64,000 nt of DNA from the NCBI RefSeq assembly GCF_008373755.1, contig NZ_VUJV01000003.1, positions 496,001-560,000 of the forward strand. Reading direction: 5' to 3'. This document shows positions 44,636 to 53,340 of the stretch, in pieces. The first letter of the stretch is position 1. The number at the start of each line of letters is the position of its first letter. Source of the stretch: Nocardioides humilatus. GTDB lineage: Bacteria; Actinomycetota; Actinomycetes; Propionibacteriales; Nocardioidaceae. The notes under the pieces were generated by a model. That model was not told the origin of the DNA and did no database searches. It worked only from the letters and a program-made list of their open reading frames with translations. A program made the translations under genes and the position numbers.

Positions 44636-46542
44636 CCACCCTTGCCACCGACGAGCGCGTCCGACTGCTGCTGCCGACGCCGCAGCGCGCCACGCCTCCG
44701 ACGACCGCGCGGCGCCAGCGCCGCGCGATCCTGACGTACGGCGCCCTCTGGTCGCTCGGCGCTCTCCTCGGCTTCCTCGACCTGGGCACTCGCTGGACCG
44801 CGGCCGGACTCGGCCTCGCCTTCCCGGGCGGCGGGCTCGCCTGGGGCGGGCAACCGGTCCTCGGGGTGGTCGCCGCCTTGACCTTCGTGCTGGCTGTCTT
44901 CATCTGGTGGGCGACCGGCCCGACCGTGCTGCCGCCACTCGTCTGGGCCGCGAGCATCGCTCTCGGCGCGCTCCTCGCCGATCCCGGCTCCACGACCACC
45001 CAGGTCGCGGTCCTCGCCGTCGGTCCCGCCCTCATCGCCACCGCCCGCCTCACCTACCTGGTCCGCCACACCGGCCAGGTCCGCGCCGGCGCGCGCATCA
45101 ACGAGCGGCTCGCCGAGGTCGAGTTCGTGATCACCGGCTCCCCCGGGCTCGACGTGCGCGTGCCGGTCACCGAGCACACCGAGGACGACCTCCGCCACCT
45201 CCGGTTCGCGCTCGACCTCGCACTCCAGCCGCTGGAGTCCTTCGAGGGCTTCACCCGGATCGACCAGTTCCGCGAGGCGGCGACGCGCTACCAGCTCAAC
45301 GCGCTGGGCTACGCGCTCGCCATGGCGCAGTTCACCCGCACGCCGGCCTTCACCGGCTACCTCGCCGAGGGGCAGCGCAACGCCATCGAGAAGATGCTCG
45401 ACCGCCGCACCTGGGGCTACTGGGCGATCGAGAACGCCTGGGGCAACCTCCGCTTCGACCGCGACCCGGTCGACAACAGCGAGAACATCATGCTGACCGG
45501 CTTCCACGGCCTGATGATCGGCATGTACGGCACCCTCAACGACGACCGCTACGCCCAGCCCGGCGCCGTCACCTACCGCTGGTCGGACCGCGCCGACTAC
45601 GCCCACGACTTCGGCACGATGGCCGCCGCGCTGCACCGCAACGTGCAGGGCTCCCCCTTCGCACTCTTCCCCTGCGAGCCCAACTGGATCTACACCGTCT
45701 GCAACACGTTCGGCATGAACGCGATGCTCAGCCACGACCGGCTGCACGGCACCGACTACTTCGCCGACGTCGAGGGCCGGCTCCGGGAGTCCTACGAGAC
45801 CGAGTTCCTCCGTCCGGACGGGCGGATCGTCGGCGTACGCAGCAGCCACCTCGGGCTCTCCTGGAACTTCTGGTCGGGTCCGGCGGTCCAGATCACCACG
45901 TCCTACTGGCTGCACGCGGCGCTCCCCGACGTCGCGCGCCGCACCTGGTGGCTGCTGCGCGAGCGCGAGCTCCTCCACGAGGACGGCCGCACGACCACCC
46001 GCCCGGGCGTCTCGGCGCGACTCGACCCCGGCAGCTATCAGCTCGGCACCGACACCTACAGCAAGGTCGTCACGCTGATGGCCGCGCGCGAGCACGGCGA
46101 CGAAGAGCTCGCCAGCGCGATCCAGCGCGACCTCGACCAGGGCGACGTCGCCGAGGCCGACGGCGCGCGCCGCTACTCCGACGGCTCCACCTTCACCAAC
46201 CTCTATGCCGCCCTCGGCCGGTTCGGTCGCCACAGCGCGCTGCGCGACCTGGTCGTCTTCGGCGCCCCCGATGCGTGGCGGGAGGGCCCGGTGCTGGCAG
46301 AGGTCGCCTACCCCGACGTACTCGTCGCCAAGGCCGTCACCGACGGCCGCGCCCTCGACCTGGTGCTGCGCCCCGGCGCCGGACCGGTGCGCACGGCGAT
46401 CCTGGTCGAGCGCCTCCGGCCCGGCCAGGAGTACGGCGTCACCGGCGCCGCCCAGCAGAGCATCGTCGCCCGCCCCGACGGCTCGGCCGTCATCGAGATC
46501 GACCTCGGAGGACGCCTTGAGCTCCGCATCGCCCCACGCTGA
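44632..46542 (+). CDS. Membrane-anchored linalool dehydratase/isomerase-like enzyme
   Basis: A 636-residue protein. Residues about 30-145 hold four hydrophobic helices. The rest resembles the catalytic domain of linalool dehydratase/isomerase (LinD) of Castellaniella. FPCEPNWIYTVCN places Cys348 and Cys357 nine residues apart, like the CEPDN..QCN site of LinD where two Cys take part in acid/base chemistry. His292 (TGFHG) may match its active-site His. SHDRLHGTDYFADVEGRL, DTYSKVVTLMAAREHGDEELA and SFTNLYAAL continue the (alpha/alpha) barrel. Native LinD interconverts geraniol, linalool and myrcene. The membrane part is unusual. Fusion and assignment are by eye. Confidence 0.78.
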   Translation: MTTLATDERVRLLLPTPQRATPPTTARRQRRAILTYGALWSLGALLGFLDLGTRWTAAGLGLAFPGGGLAWGGQPVLGVVAALTFVLAVFIWWATGPTVLPPLVWAASIALGALLADPGSTTTQVAVLAVGPALIATARLTYLVRHTGQVRAGARINERLAEVEFVITGSPGLDVRVPVTEHTEDDLRHLRFALDLALQPLESFEGFTRIDQFREAATRYQLNALGYALAMAQFTRTPAFTGYLAEGQRNAIEKMLDRRTWGYWAIENAWGNLRFDRDPVDNSENIMLTGFHGLMIGMYGTLNDDRYAQPGAVTYRWSDRADYAHDFGTMAAALHRNVQGSPFALFPCEPNWIYTVCNTFGMNAMLSHDRLHGTDYFADVEGRLRESYETEFLRPDGRIVGVRSSHLGLSWNFWSGPAVQITTSYWLHAALPDVARRTWWLLRERELLHEDGRTTTRPGVSARLDPGSYQLGTDTYSKVVTLMAAREHGDEELASAIQRDLDQGDVAEADGARRYSDGSTFTNLYAALGRFGRHSALRDLVVFGAPDAWREGPVLAEVAYPDVLVAKAVTDGRALDLVLRPGAGPVRTAILVERLRPGQEYGVTGAAQQSIVARPDGSAVIEIDLGGRLELRIAPR

Positions 46543-46576
46543 ATCATCCCGCGCTGACCATCCTGAGCGGCGCCTG

Positions 46577-47470
46577 ATGTCCGGCGCGCAGATCGCGCGC
46601 CGCATCGAGCAGCTCGACCCGGTCCGCGACAACGAGGAGATCGCGCACCTCAGCGTCGAGGTGCAATACGGCGACGCGCTCTTCGTGCACGCCGCCTACC
46701 TGGTCGCGTTCACCCGTCAGGTCGCGGTGCCGTCGATCTCCCGCATCGTCTACCGCACCGGCACCGGCGACCTGATGAAGAACGTGCGCCGGCGCAACGA
46801 CCACACGCTCGTCTTCTTCGGCGAGATGCTGCGGCACGGGCACAGCAGCGAACGCGGCCGTGCTGCGATCGACCGGATGGAGCAGATCCACTCCCGCTTC
46901 GGGATCACCGACGACGACAAGCTCTACACGCTCGGCTCGCTGGCCTTCGAGGGCAACCGGATCCTCGGCCTGCTCGGCCGCCCTCGCTTCACCGACAACG
47001 AGCTCCAGGGTCTCTTCCACTTCTGGCGCGGCGTCGGCGAGCGGATGGGGCTGGCTGTCCCCGAGACGCGCGAGGCGTTCCTGCAGTGGGTGCTCGACTA
47101 CGAAGCCGCCCACTACGGCTACACCGAGGGCGGCCGCGCCCTCGTCGACCAGCTCTTCGCCGACTGGCGCGAGCGATGGTTCCCAGGTCCGCTGCGACGC
47201 TTCGCCGACCCCGTGCTGCTCACCCTGCTCGACGACCGGCTCCGCGCCGCCCACCGGTTGCCGGACCCGCCTGCCGCGGCCGTGCGACTCACGCCGGCGG
47301 TCGTCGGCGGCTACCTGGGCCTCCAAGCCGCTCGCCCCCACCGCCCGTCACGGTCGTGGACCGACCACTTCGGACAGGGTGCCGAGATCCCGGTCGGCCT
47401 GGCGTCGTACGGGCACCAGGGCCCTACGCCTCGGGAAGAGGCTCCACAGCACCAACACGCAACACCTTGA
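46577..47470 (+). CDS. MpaB/rubber-oxygenase-like (DUF2236) protein
   Basis: A 297-residue protein. HAAYLVAFTRQVAVPSISRIVYRTGTGDLMKNVRRRNDHTL and RAAIDRMEQIHSRFGITDDDKLYTLGSLAFEGNRIL match the DUF2236 domain shared by rubber oxygenase Lcp and fungal MpaB, which cleave isoprenoid chains with heme; the His in MEQIHSRF fits a heme ligand. A TTG at 46517 with GGAGG five bases away, overlapping the LinD-like gene, is an alternative start. It is third in the operon, behind the LinD-like gene by 34 bases. No signal peptide is visible. Confidence 0.75.
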   Translation: MSGAQIARRIEQLDPVRDNEEIAHLSVEVQYGDALFVHAAYLVAFTRQVAVPSISRIVYRTGTGDLMKNVRRRNDHTLVFFGEMLRHGHSSERGRAAIDRMEQIHSRFGITDDDKLYTLGSLAFEGNRILGLLGRPRFTDNELQGLFHFWRGVGERMGLAVPETREAFLQWVLDYEAAHYGYTEGGRALVDQLFADWRERWFPGPLRRFADPVLLTLLDDRLRAAHRLPDPPAAAVRLTPAVVGGYLGLQAARPHRPSRSWTDHFGQGAEIPVGLASYGHQGPTPREEAPQHQHATP

Positions 47471-47669
47471 CCTCGAGCTCGTCGATCACGAGCTTGGTGA
47501 TCTCGGCTTCGCCGATGCCCAGCTTGCCGATCGCGAGGGCACCGATGGCGCCGGCTCCGATCGCGACCGCACCGAGTGCGGCGGCGCCGATGGCCTGGGC
47601 GCCGTAGGCCGACGCGAGGGTCGTGATCGCTCCCCTGATGCGCGGGATCAGGTCGACGGAAGGCTCCAT
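47424..47669 (-). CDS. Small Ala/Gly/Ile-repeat protein
   Basis: An 81-residue protein. The segment AAALGAVAIGAGAIGALAIGKLGIGEAEITKLVIDELEVKVL has a five- to six-residue pattern (x-[AI]-G) that could wind into a beta helix. Codon use fits coding DNA. It converges with the MpaB-like gene and overlaps it by 47 bases. No function can be suggested. Confidence 0.6.
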   Translation of the reverse strand: MEPSVDLIPRIRGAITTLASAYGAQAIGAAALGAVAIGAGAIGALAIGKLGIGEAEITKLVIDELEVKVLRVGAVEPLPEA

Positions 47670-47690
47670 GGCGCGGATCGTGTCACACCT

Positions 47691-48002
47691 TCAGATCAAG
47701 GAGTTGGGCTCGAACCGCGGCTGCGGATCGGGGTCGTCGCGGCTCGGCCGGACGAACTCGAATCCGCCGGTCCGCACCACGAACTGGTCGGGGCCGGCGA
47801 TGGCCGACGCACAGGTCGCGTGGAGCGGCGGCAGGTGGAAAGCGTTGCGCGCGAGCTCGTCGGCGTCACCGACGAACACGATCGGCCGGCCCAGGCTCTC
47901 CCCGCACACCCCACACACCCGTGCGAGCGCGCACCGCACCACCATCCGGCGATCGAGCTCGCCGTCCTTCCACGCAAATCCGACGGTCATCTGATCAGGC
48001 AT
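47691..48002 (-). CDS. Small Cys-rich hypothetical protein
   Basis: A 103-residue protein of no recognised family. RVCGVCGESLGRPIVFVG and LHATCASAIAG supply CxxC, a further Cys and a His that look like a zinc site (inference). It starts 4 bases after the desaturase stop, at MPDQ or MTVGF, so it belongs to the same reductase-desaturase transcript, and might act as an accessory. The codon position pattern supports coding. Confidence 0.6.
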   Translation of the reverse strand: MPDQMTVGFAWKDGELDRRMVVRCALARVCGVCGESLGRPIVFVGDADELARNAFHLPPLHATCASAIAGPDQFVVRTGGFEFVRPSRDDPDPQPRFEPNSLI

Positions 48003-48006
48003 CGGC

Positions 48007-49227
48007 TCAGGCCGGCGACCGCTCCGTGCGTGACCAGGCACCGAGCTCGCGCCGCCGTTCCTGCCGGTCCTCCTGCAACTTGCGGCCGTGCCCGATGGTG
48101 ACCTCCGGCCCGGTCGGCGGCCGGTCGTCCTGGGTGAACTTGTTGGGCAGCGACAACTTCATGACCGTGCGGAGCACCTGGCCGTACTGCCGGTGCAGCG
48201 GCCCGCTGGTGTAGGGAATGCCGTACCTCTCGCACAACGCCCGCACCTCCGGGGAGATCTCGGCGTAGTGGTTGCTGACCAGGTCGGGGAACAGGTGGTG
48301 CTCGATCTGGTAGCCGAGGTTGCCGCTCATGATGTGCAGCAGCTTGCCGCCCTCGAAGTTGGCGGTGCCGAGGATCTGTCGCAGGTACCACTCCGCACGG
48401 GTCTCCTCGTCGAGCTCCTCCTCGGTGAAGTGCAGCGCACCGTCGGGGAAGTGCCCGCAGAAGATGATCATGTAGGCCCACAGGTTGCGCATGAAGTTGG
48501 CAGTGGCGTTGGCCTTGATCGTCGACTTCCACTGCTTGCCGCTCAGCGCCGGGTAGAGGACGTAGTCCTTGAAGGCCTGGTTGCGGCCCTTCAGCCCGAT
48601 CTGCTTGAGCTGCCGCTTCATCTCCTTGGGGTCCTTCTTGCCCTTGCGGATCGCCTCGAGGTCGAGGTCGTGCAGGGCCACTCCCCACTGGAAGAGTCCT
48701 GCCAGCAGCGCGTTGAAGACGGGCTGGCCCAAGTAGACCGGGTGCCACTTCTGCTCGCGCGCCATCCGGAGGACGCCGTAGCCGATGTCGTTGTCGACGC
48801 CGAGCACGTTGGTGAACTGGTGATGGATGTAGTTGTGGCTGTGCTTCCACTGCTCGGCTGGCTGGGCGGTGTCCCACTCCCACGACGAGGAGTGGATCTC
48901 CGGGTCGTTCATCCAGTCCCACTGGCCGTGCATGACGTTGTGGCCGATCTCCATGTTCTCCAAGATCTTGGCGAACCCTAGGGTCGCCGCACTGGCGGCG
49001 ACGATCGGGCGCCGAGCCTTCGCGTCGAGCGGCGCACTGACGATCATTCCGATTCGGGCCGCGGCTGCCATCCAGCGTTGGGTCTTGATCACCCGCCGGA
49101 TGTAGGCGGCATCCTTCTCGCCGCGCGCACGTTCGACGCGTTCGCGGATCGCGTCGAACTCACGTCCGATCTCCTCCACGTCCTCGGGGGTGAGGTGTAG
49201 GTACTCGGCGACGTCAGCGATGGCCAT
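48007..49227 (-). CDS. Fatty acid desaturase (DesA3-like)
   Basis: A 406-residue membrane-bound di-iron desaturase. Boxes HNVMHGQWDW, HNYIHHQFTN and QIEHHLFPDL match the linoleoyl/stearoyl-CoA desaturase group that includes mycobacterial DesA3. The hydrophobic centre is split by these boxes. It needs electrons from the oxidoreductase encoded just upstream, 13 bases away, as DesA3 does from Rv3230c. The likely product is oleoyl-CoA or a similar monoene. Confidence 0.92.
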   Translation of the reverse strand: MAIADVAEYLHLTPEDVEEIGREFDAIRERVERARGEKDAAYIRRVIKTQRWMAAAARIGMIVSAPLDAKARRPIVAASAATLGFAKILENMEIGHNVMHGQWDWMNDPEIHSSSWEWDTAQPAEQWKHSHNYIHHQFTNVLGVDNDIGYGVLRMAREQKWHPVYLGQPVFNALLAGLFQWGVALHDLDLEAIRKGKKDPKEMKRQLKQIGLKGRNQAFKDYVLYPALSGKQWKSTIKANATANFMRNLWAYMIIFCGHFPDGALHFTEEELDEETRAEWYLRQILGTANFEGGKLLHIMSGNLGYQIEHHLFPDLVSNHYAEISPEVRALCERYGIPYTSGPLHRQYGQVLRTVMKLSLPNKFTQDDRPPTGPEVTIGHGRKLQEDRQERRRELGAWSRTERSPA

Positions 49228-49240
49228 TCAGGGCTCCTGA

Positions 49241-50329
49241 TCAGATGTCGAGGACGCAAGCGCCCACGGGTACGGTCACGCAGGTCTGCACCTGCTCGTT
49301 GGGCTGGTCGTAGTCGTCGCCACTGCGCAGGTCGCGCACGGTGCCGGAGATCTTCGTGACGGTGCAGGTGTGGCAGATGCCGACCCGGCAGCCGTAGGGC
49401 ATCCCCACGCCGGCCTGCTCCCCCGCCTCCAGGACGGTGGTGGCGCCGTCGACCTCGATCTCCTTCAGGGAGTTCTGGAAGCTGACCGTCCCACCCTCGC
49501 CACCGTCGCCACCGAGCTGGAGCGAGAAGCGCTCGAGGTGCAGGCGGTCCTCGAGGTCGGCGGCCTTCCAGTGGCCGTCGATGGCGTCGAGCATCGGCGC
49601 GGGGCCACAGGCCCAGGTCTCACGCTTGCGCCAGTCGGGTACGACGGCGTCGAGCTGCGCGAGCTCGAAGATCCCCTGCTCGTCGGAGAACCACTGGTGC
49701 ACGGTGAGCGACGGGTGCTTCTCATGCAGCGTGACCAGCTCGTCGCGAAAGATCATCCGCTCCGGCGTCGTGGAGGCGTAGTGGACGACGACGTCGCTCA
49801 TGGTGCCGCGGCGATCCAGGGTGCGCAGCATGGCCATCACGGGAGTGATGCCGCTGCCACCGACGAGGAAGAGCGACTTGGCGGGCGGCGGGTCGGGCAG
49901 CACGAAGTCGCCGCTCGGGGTGGCGAGGCGGACGATCGTGCCGGGCTCGAGCCCGTTGACCAGGTGCGAGGACAAGAAGCCCTCGGGCATCGCCCGCACG
50001 GTGATCGACAGGGTGCGGCCGGACTTCTTCGGCGGCGAGCTGACGGAGTAGGACCGCCAGTGGAACCTGCCGTCGATCTGCACGCCGATGCCGACGAACT
50101 GCCCAGGGCGGTGGTCGTAGTGCCACCCCCAACCCGGCCGGATCACGAGCGTCGCGGCGTCGTCGGTCTCCGGGATCACCTGCTCCACACGGCCGCGCAG
50201 CTCACGCGAGCTCCACAGCGGATTGAGCAGCGTGAGGTAGTCGTCGGGGAGCAGCGGTGTCGTCAGCTTGTCCGCCGTCTTGCGGATCCGCTCCCACGAC
50301 AACGCCCGTTCAGATGTGACCCCCGCCAT
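49241..50329 (-). CDS. Desaturase reductase (FNR plus C-terminal 2Fe-2S)
   Basis: A 362-residue flavoprotein. The FAD region is HWRSYSVSSPP, the NADPH region VGGSGITPVMAMLRTL, and CGPAPM; then the plant-type ferredoxin has CRVGICHTC and CVTVPVGAC for the 2Fe-2S cluster. It passes electrons from NAD(P)H to the desaturase downstream. The ATG at 50329 fits the family. Two bases upstream is an 11-bp palindrome. No ribosome binding site shows, so translation may be leaderless. Confidence 0.92.
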   Translation of the reverse strand: MAGVTSERALSWERIRKTADKLTTPLLPDDYLTLLNPLWSSRELRGRVEQVIPETDDAATLVIRPGWGWHYDHRPGQFVGIGVQIDGRFHWRSYSVSSPPKKSGRTLSITVRAMPEGFLSSHLVNGLEPGTIVRLATPSGDFVLPDPPPAKSLFLVGGSGITPVMAMLRTLDRRGTMSDVVVHYASTTPERMIFRDELVTLHEKHPSLTVHQWFSDEQGIFELAQLDAVVPDWRKRETWACGPAPMLDAIDGHWKAADLEDRLHLERFSLQLGGDGGEGGTVSFQNSLKEIEVDGATTVLEAGEQAGVGMPYGCRVGICHTCTVTKISGTVRDLRSGDDYDQPNEQVQTCVTVPVGACVLDI

Positions 50330-50331
50330 AG

Positions 50332-50342
50332 GTTCAGTGAAC
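50332..50342. promoter_or_regulatory. 11-bp palindrome upstream of the desaturase operon
   Basis: GTTCAGTGAAC is a palindrome with 5-bp arms and one central base, two bases before the reductase ATG. On the minus strand a TTGACT lies about 25 bases upstream and could be a -35 box. A repressor of fatty acid desaturation is a reasonable guess but unproven. Confidence 0.4.
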
Positions 50343-50450
50343 AAGCGTGCACCCGTCGGAGTCAAGGCCGAGTCCAAAATCCCTTCGATATAGTTGCGGC
50401 CTACCGGCGATCCGGGCTCAGCACGCCGACTGACAACCCAGGACGTATTC

Positions 50451-52340
50451 ATGACCCGGTCGCTTCTCTGCCGCGCGTTGGTGGTCACCACTGCGGCGGG
50501 CTCGCTGATCACCCCGGCGGCACAGGCCGCCCAGCCCGCGCAGGCCGCCCCTCAGCGCGTGGTCCTGCCGGTGCTCACGATCGGCGACACGGCCGTCGTC
50601 GAGGGCTCGACGGGCGCTCGCACCGCGCGCTTCACCGTCACGCTGTCCGCGACGAGCGCGACCCAGGTCACGGCGCACTACGCCACCCTCGACGGCACCG
50701 CGACGACGGGCGGAGCGGACTACACGGCCGCGAGCGGCACAGTCACGATCCCGGCCGGAGCGCTCTCGGCAACGGTCAACGTCAACGTCCGGGGCGACAC
50801 GACCACCGAGCCGGCCGAGTCCTACCGGGTCCGGCTGACCGCGCCGTCCGGCGCCACCGTCGGCCGCGCCAGCGGCACCGGCCGGATCGTCAACGACGAC
50901 CCGCCGCTGACCGGCTTGCGGGTTGCGGCCGGCGACGCCTCGATTACCGAGGGCAACGGCGGCAGCCGCAACGCGACGGTGTCGGTGACCCTGTCCTCCC
51001 CCGCCCCGGCCGCTCTCACGGTCGACTGGTCCACCATCGCCGGTACGGCGACCGCGGCCACCGACTTCACCACGCGCAGCGGACGCCTGAGCTTCGCGAC
51101 GGGAGCGACGACGGCGTACGTCACCGTGCCGGTCCTCGGCGACACCCAGTTCGAACCCACCGAGACGGTGGCGGTCAAGCTCGCGACGCCCACCGGCGGG
51201 GCGCGCATCGCGCGCGCCGGCACCATCTCGATCACCAACGACGACGCCGAGCCGCCGGTCTCGCCGGTCGGCAAGCTGTCGGCGGGCACTCTCCACACGT
51301 GCGCCGTCGTCGCCGGCGGCGCGGTCAAGTGCTGGGGCTTCAACACCGACGGCCAGCTCGGCAACGGCACCTACAACACGGCGTACGCACCGACGACGGT
51401 CACGGGACTGACCGGCGCGACCGCTGTCGCCGCCGGGCACGGCCACACCTGCGCCCTGATGTCCGACACCACGGTGAAGTGCTGGGGCATCAACGAGAAC
51501 CTCGAGCTCGGGCTCGGCATCGACACCCAGACCGAGCGCGCGACCGACCGGCTCAGCCCGGTCGCGGTGCCCGGCCTCACTGGCGTCGTGTCGATCGACG
51601 CCGGTAGTCACCACACCTGCGCCATCGTCACCGGCGGCACCGTGAAGTGCTGGGGCGAGGGCTACGGCGGACGCCTCGGCAACGGCGGCTCCGGCGACAT
51701 CGCGAGCCCGACCACCGTAGCCGGCTGGGCTGGTGCCGTACAGATCTCGGCGGGCCGCGAGCACACCTGCGCCCGCTGGGCCGACGGCACCGTGAAGTGC
51801 TCCGGCTACAACTTCAACGGCGAGCTCGGCGACGGCAGCCGGACCGATCGCATGACCCCGGTCTCGGTCACGGGCATCACCGGGGCGTCCTCGGTCGTCA
51901 CCGGCTACTTCCACACGTGCGTGATCGTCTCCGGGGCGCCGCGCTGCTTCGGCTACAACTTCGAGGGCGCGTTGGGCGACGGCACCCAGGAGATGCGGCT
52001 GACGCCCGTCCCGATGACCGGGGTGACCAGTGCCGCCAACATCTCGCTCGGCCAGGACCACACCTGCGTGACGCTCACCTCGGGCGCCGCCCGCTGTGTC
52101 GGGTTCAACGGTTTCGAGGGCCGCTTGGGCAACAACGACACCGTTGACACCCTCACGACGGTCCCGGTCTCCGAGCTCAGCGGCGGCACCGTGATCGAGT
52201 CCGGGACCTATCACACGTGCGCGGTCGTGACCGGCAACGCGGTGAAGTGCTGGGGGGCCGACGCGGCCGGCCAGCTCGGCAACGGCACCGGCGCCGGGAC
52301 GCTGAAGCCGGTGACGGTCACCGGAGTCACCATCGGCTAG
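50451..52340 (+). CDS. Secreted Calx-beta and RCC1-repeat protein
   Basis: A 629-residue exported protein. Signal peptide near residues 1-30 (ALVVTTAAGSLITPAAQAA). Two Calx-beta domains follow at about 40-150 and 155-285 (TVTLSATSATQVTAHYATLDGTAT, SVTLSSPAPAALTVDWSTIAGTAT; each ends NDD). Then seven RCC1-like repeats with the unit HTCAVV-G--VKCWG-N--GQLGNGT, each with a paired Cys, form a beta propeller. It is probably a surface adhesion or binding protein; the paired Cys suggest disulfides. Not linked by operon to neighbours. Confidence 0.82.
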   Translation: MTRSLLCRALVVTTAAGSLITPAAQAAQPAQAAPQRVVLPVLTIGDTAVVEGSTGARTARFTVTLSATSATQVTAHYATLDGTATTGGADYTAASGTVTIPAGALSATVNVNVRGDTTTEPAESYRVRLTAPSGATVGRASGTGRIVNDDPPLTGLRVAAGDASITEGNGGSRNATVSVTLSSPAPAALTVDWSTIAGTATAATDFTTRSGRLSFATGATTAYVTVPVLGDTQFEPTETVAVKLATPTGGARIARAGTISITNDDAEPPVSPVGKLSAGTLHTCAVVAGGAVKCWGFNTDGQLGNGTYNTAYAPTTVTGLTGATAVAAGHGHTCALMSDTTVKCWGINENLELGLGIDTQTERATDRLSPVAVPGLTGVVSIDAGSHHTCAIVTGGTVKCWGEGYGGRLGNGGSGDIASPTTVAGWAGAVQISAGREHTCARWADGTVKCSGYNFNGELGDGSRTDRMTPVSVTGITGASSVVTGYFHTCVIVSGAPRCFGYNFEGALGDGTQEMRLTPVPMTGVTSAANISLGQDHTCVTLTSGAARCVGFNGFEGRLGNNDTVDTLTTVPVSELSGGTVIESGTYHTCAVVTGNAVKCWGADAAGQLGNGTGAGTLKPVTVTGVTIG

Positions 52341-52371
52341 GCGCCTTCGCCTCGCACCCACCGTCGGTCGC

Positions 52372-52731
52372 TCACGCCTTCTTGACGAACTCGGACTTGA
52401 GCTGCATCGGCCCGATCCCATCGATCTTGCAGTCGATGTCGTGTCCACCGAAGCCGTTGGCGATCCGGATGTTGCGGACCTTCGTGCCGACCTTGACGAC
52501 CAGCGACGACCCCTTGACCTTGAGGTCCTTGATCACCGTAACCGTGTCACCGTCGACGAGTGGCGTTCCGAAAGCGTCGGTCGTCCCCACGGGCATGGGG
52601 ACGTCGGACGGGTCCGCTGGCGTCCACTCGTGGGCACACATCGGACACACGAGCAGGTGGCCCTGCTGATAGGTGTAGGGCTCGCCGCACTCCGGACAGG
52701 GCGGCAGGCTGCTGTGGTCGTCCTCGGTCAT
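52372..52731 (-). CDS. PhnA/YjdM-type zinc-ribbon protein
   Basis: A 119-residue protein. CPECGEPYTYQQGHLLVCPMCAHEW is a four-Cys zinc ribbon, then GDTVTVIKDLKVKGSSLVVKVGTKVRNIRI is the SH3-like PhnA domain. The name PhnA is historical and no phosphonate enzyme role is implied. It overlaps adk by 4 bases (ATGA) at the end of the arsR-sulP-adk run. Confidence 0.9.
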   Translation of the reverse strand: MTEDDHSSLPPCPECGEPYTYQQGHLLVCPMCAHEWTPADPSDVPMPVGTTDAFGTPLVDGDTVTVIKDLKVKGSSLVVKVGTKVRNIRIANGFGGHDIDCKIDGIGPMQLKSEFVKKA

Positions 52732-53318
52732 CCGACCTCTCCTCGAACCGACACACGACGCATGAGCGCGCTGTCGAGAAGGCCCGTGACGTGGTCGACC
52801 TTGCCGGTCCCGTCGATCTCCTCGACAAGCCCGCGCGTTGCATAGAGCGCGATCAGCGGCGCGGTCTGCTCGGCGTAGATCGCGAGGCGCCGACGGATCA
52901 CGTCCTCGGTATCGTCCGCACGGCCCTCGGCAAGGGCACGGTTGAGCATGCGCTCGATGAGCTGCTCGGCATCGGCGTTCAGCACGACGACCGCGTCGAT
53001 CCGGGCAGCCTGGTCGGCGAGCATCGAGTCGAGCTCGCCCACTTGAGCCAGCGTGCGCGGGTAGCCGTCGAGGATGAAGCCGCGCTCGCAGTCCGGCCGG
53101 GAGAGCCGATCGCGCACCATGGCATCGGTGATGTGGTCGGGCACGTACTCCCCGGCGTCCATGTAGGCCTTGGCGCTCAGGCCGAGTGGCGTGCCAGCAG
53201 CGACCTTGGCGCGGAAGATGTCGCCGGTCGAGATCGTCGGCACGCCGTACGCCTCAGCGATTCGGGTCGCCTGGGTGCCTTTTCCGGACCCGGGTGGGCC
53301 CATGAGGATCAATCGCAA
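52728..53318 (-). CDS. adk: Adenylate kinase (short, LID-less type)
   Basis: A 196-residue kinase for ATP + AMP. LRLILMGPPGSGKGTQATRIAEAYGVPTISTGDIFR is the P-loop and NMP region, and GFILDGYPRTLAQ the central motif; the long zinc or LID insertion is absent, as in mycobacterial Adk. I chose TTG at 53318 with AAAGGA nine bases upstream, giving a family-like N-terminus; GTG at 53336 would add six residues. Main adk normally lies near secY, so this may be a second copy. It lies in a run with sulP and arsR. Confidence 0.85.
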   Translation of the reverse strand: MRLILMGPPGSGKGTQATRIAEAYGVPTISTGDIFRAKVAAGTPLGLSAKAYMDAGEYVPDHITDAMVRDRLSRPDCERGFILDGYPRTLAQVGELDSMLADQAARIDAVVVLNADAEQLIERMLNRALAEGRADDTEDVIRRRLAIYAEQTAPLIALYATRGLVEEIDGTGKVDHVTGLLDSALMRRVSVRGEVG

Positions 53319-53340
53319 CGTCGTGGTTCCTTTCACTTCT

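Noticed and set aside
52372-52731. Phosphonoacetate hydrolase
   Set aside because: The PhnA label is historical. The protein is a zinc-ribbon and SH3-like domain of unknown function, without hydrolase motifs.
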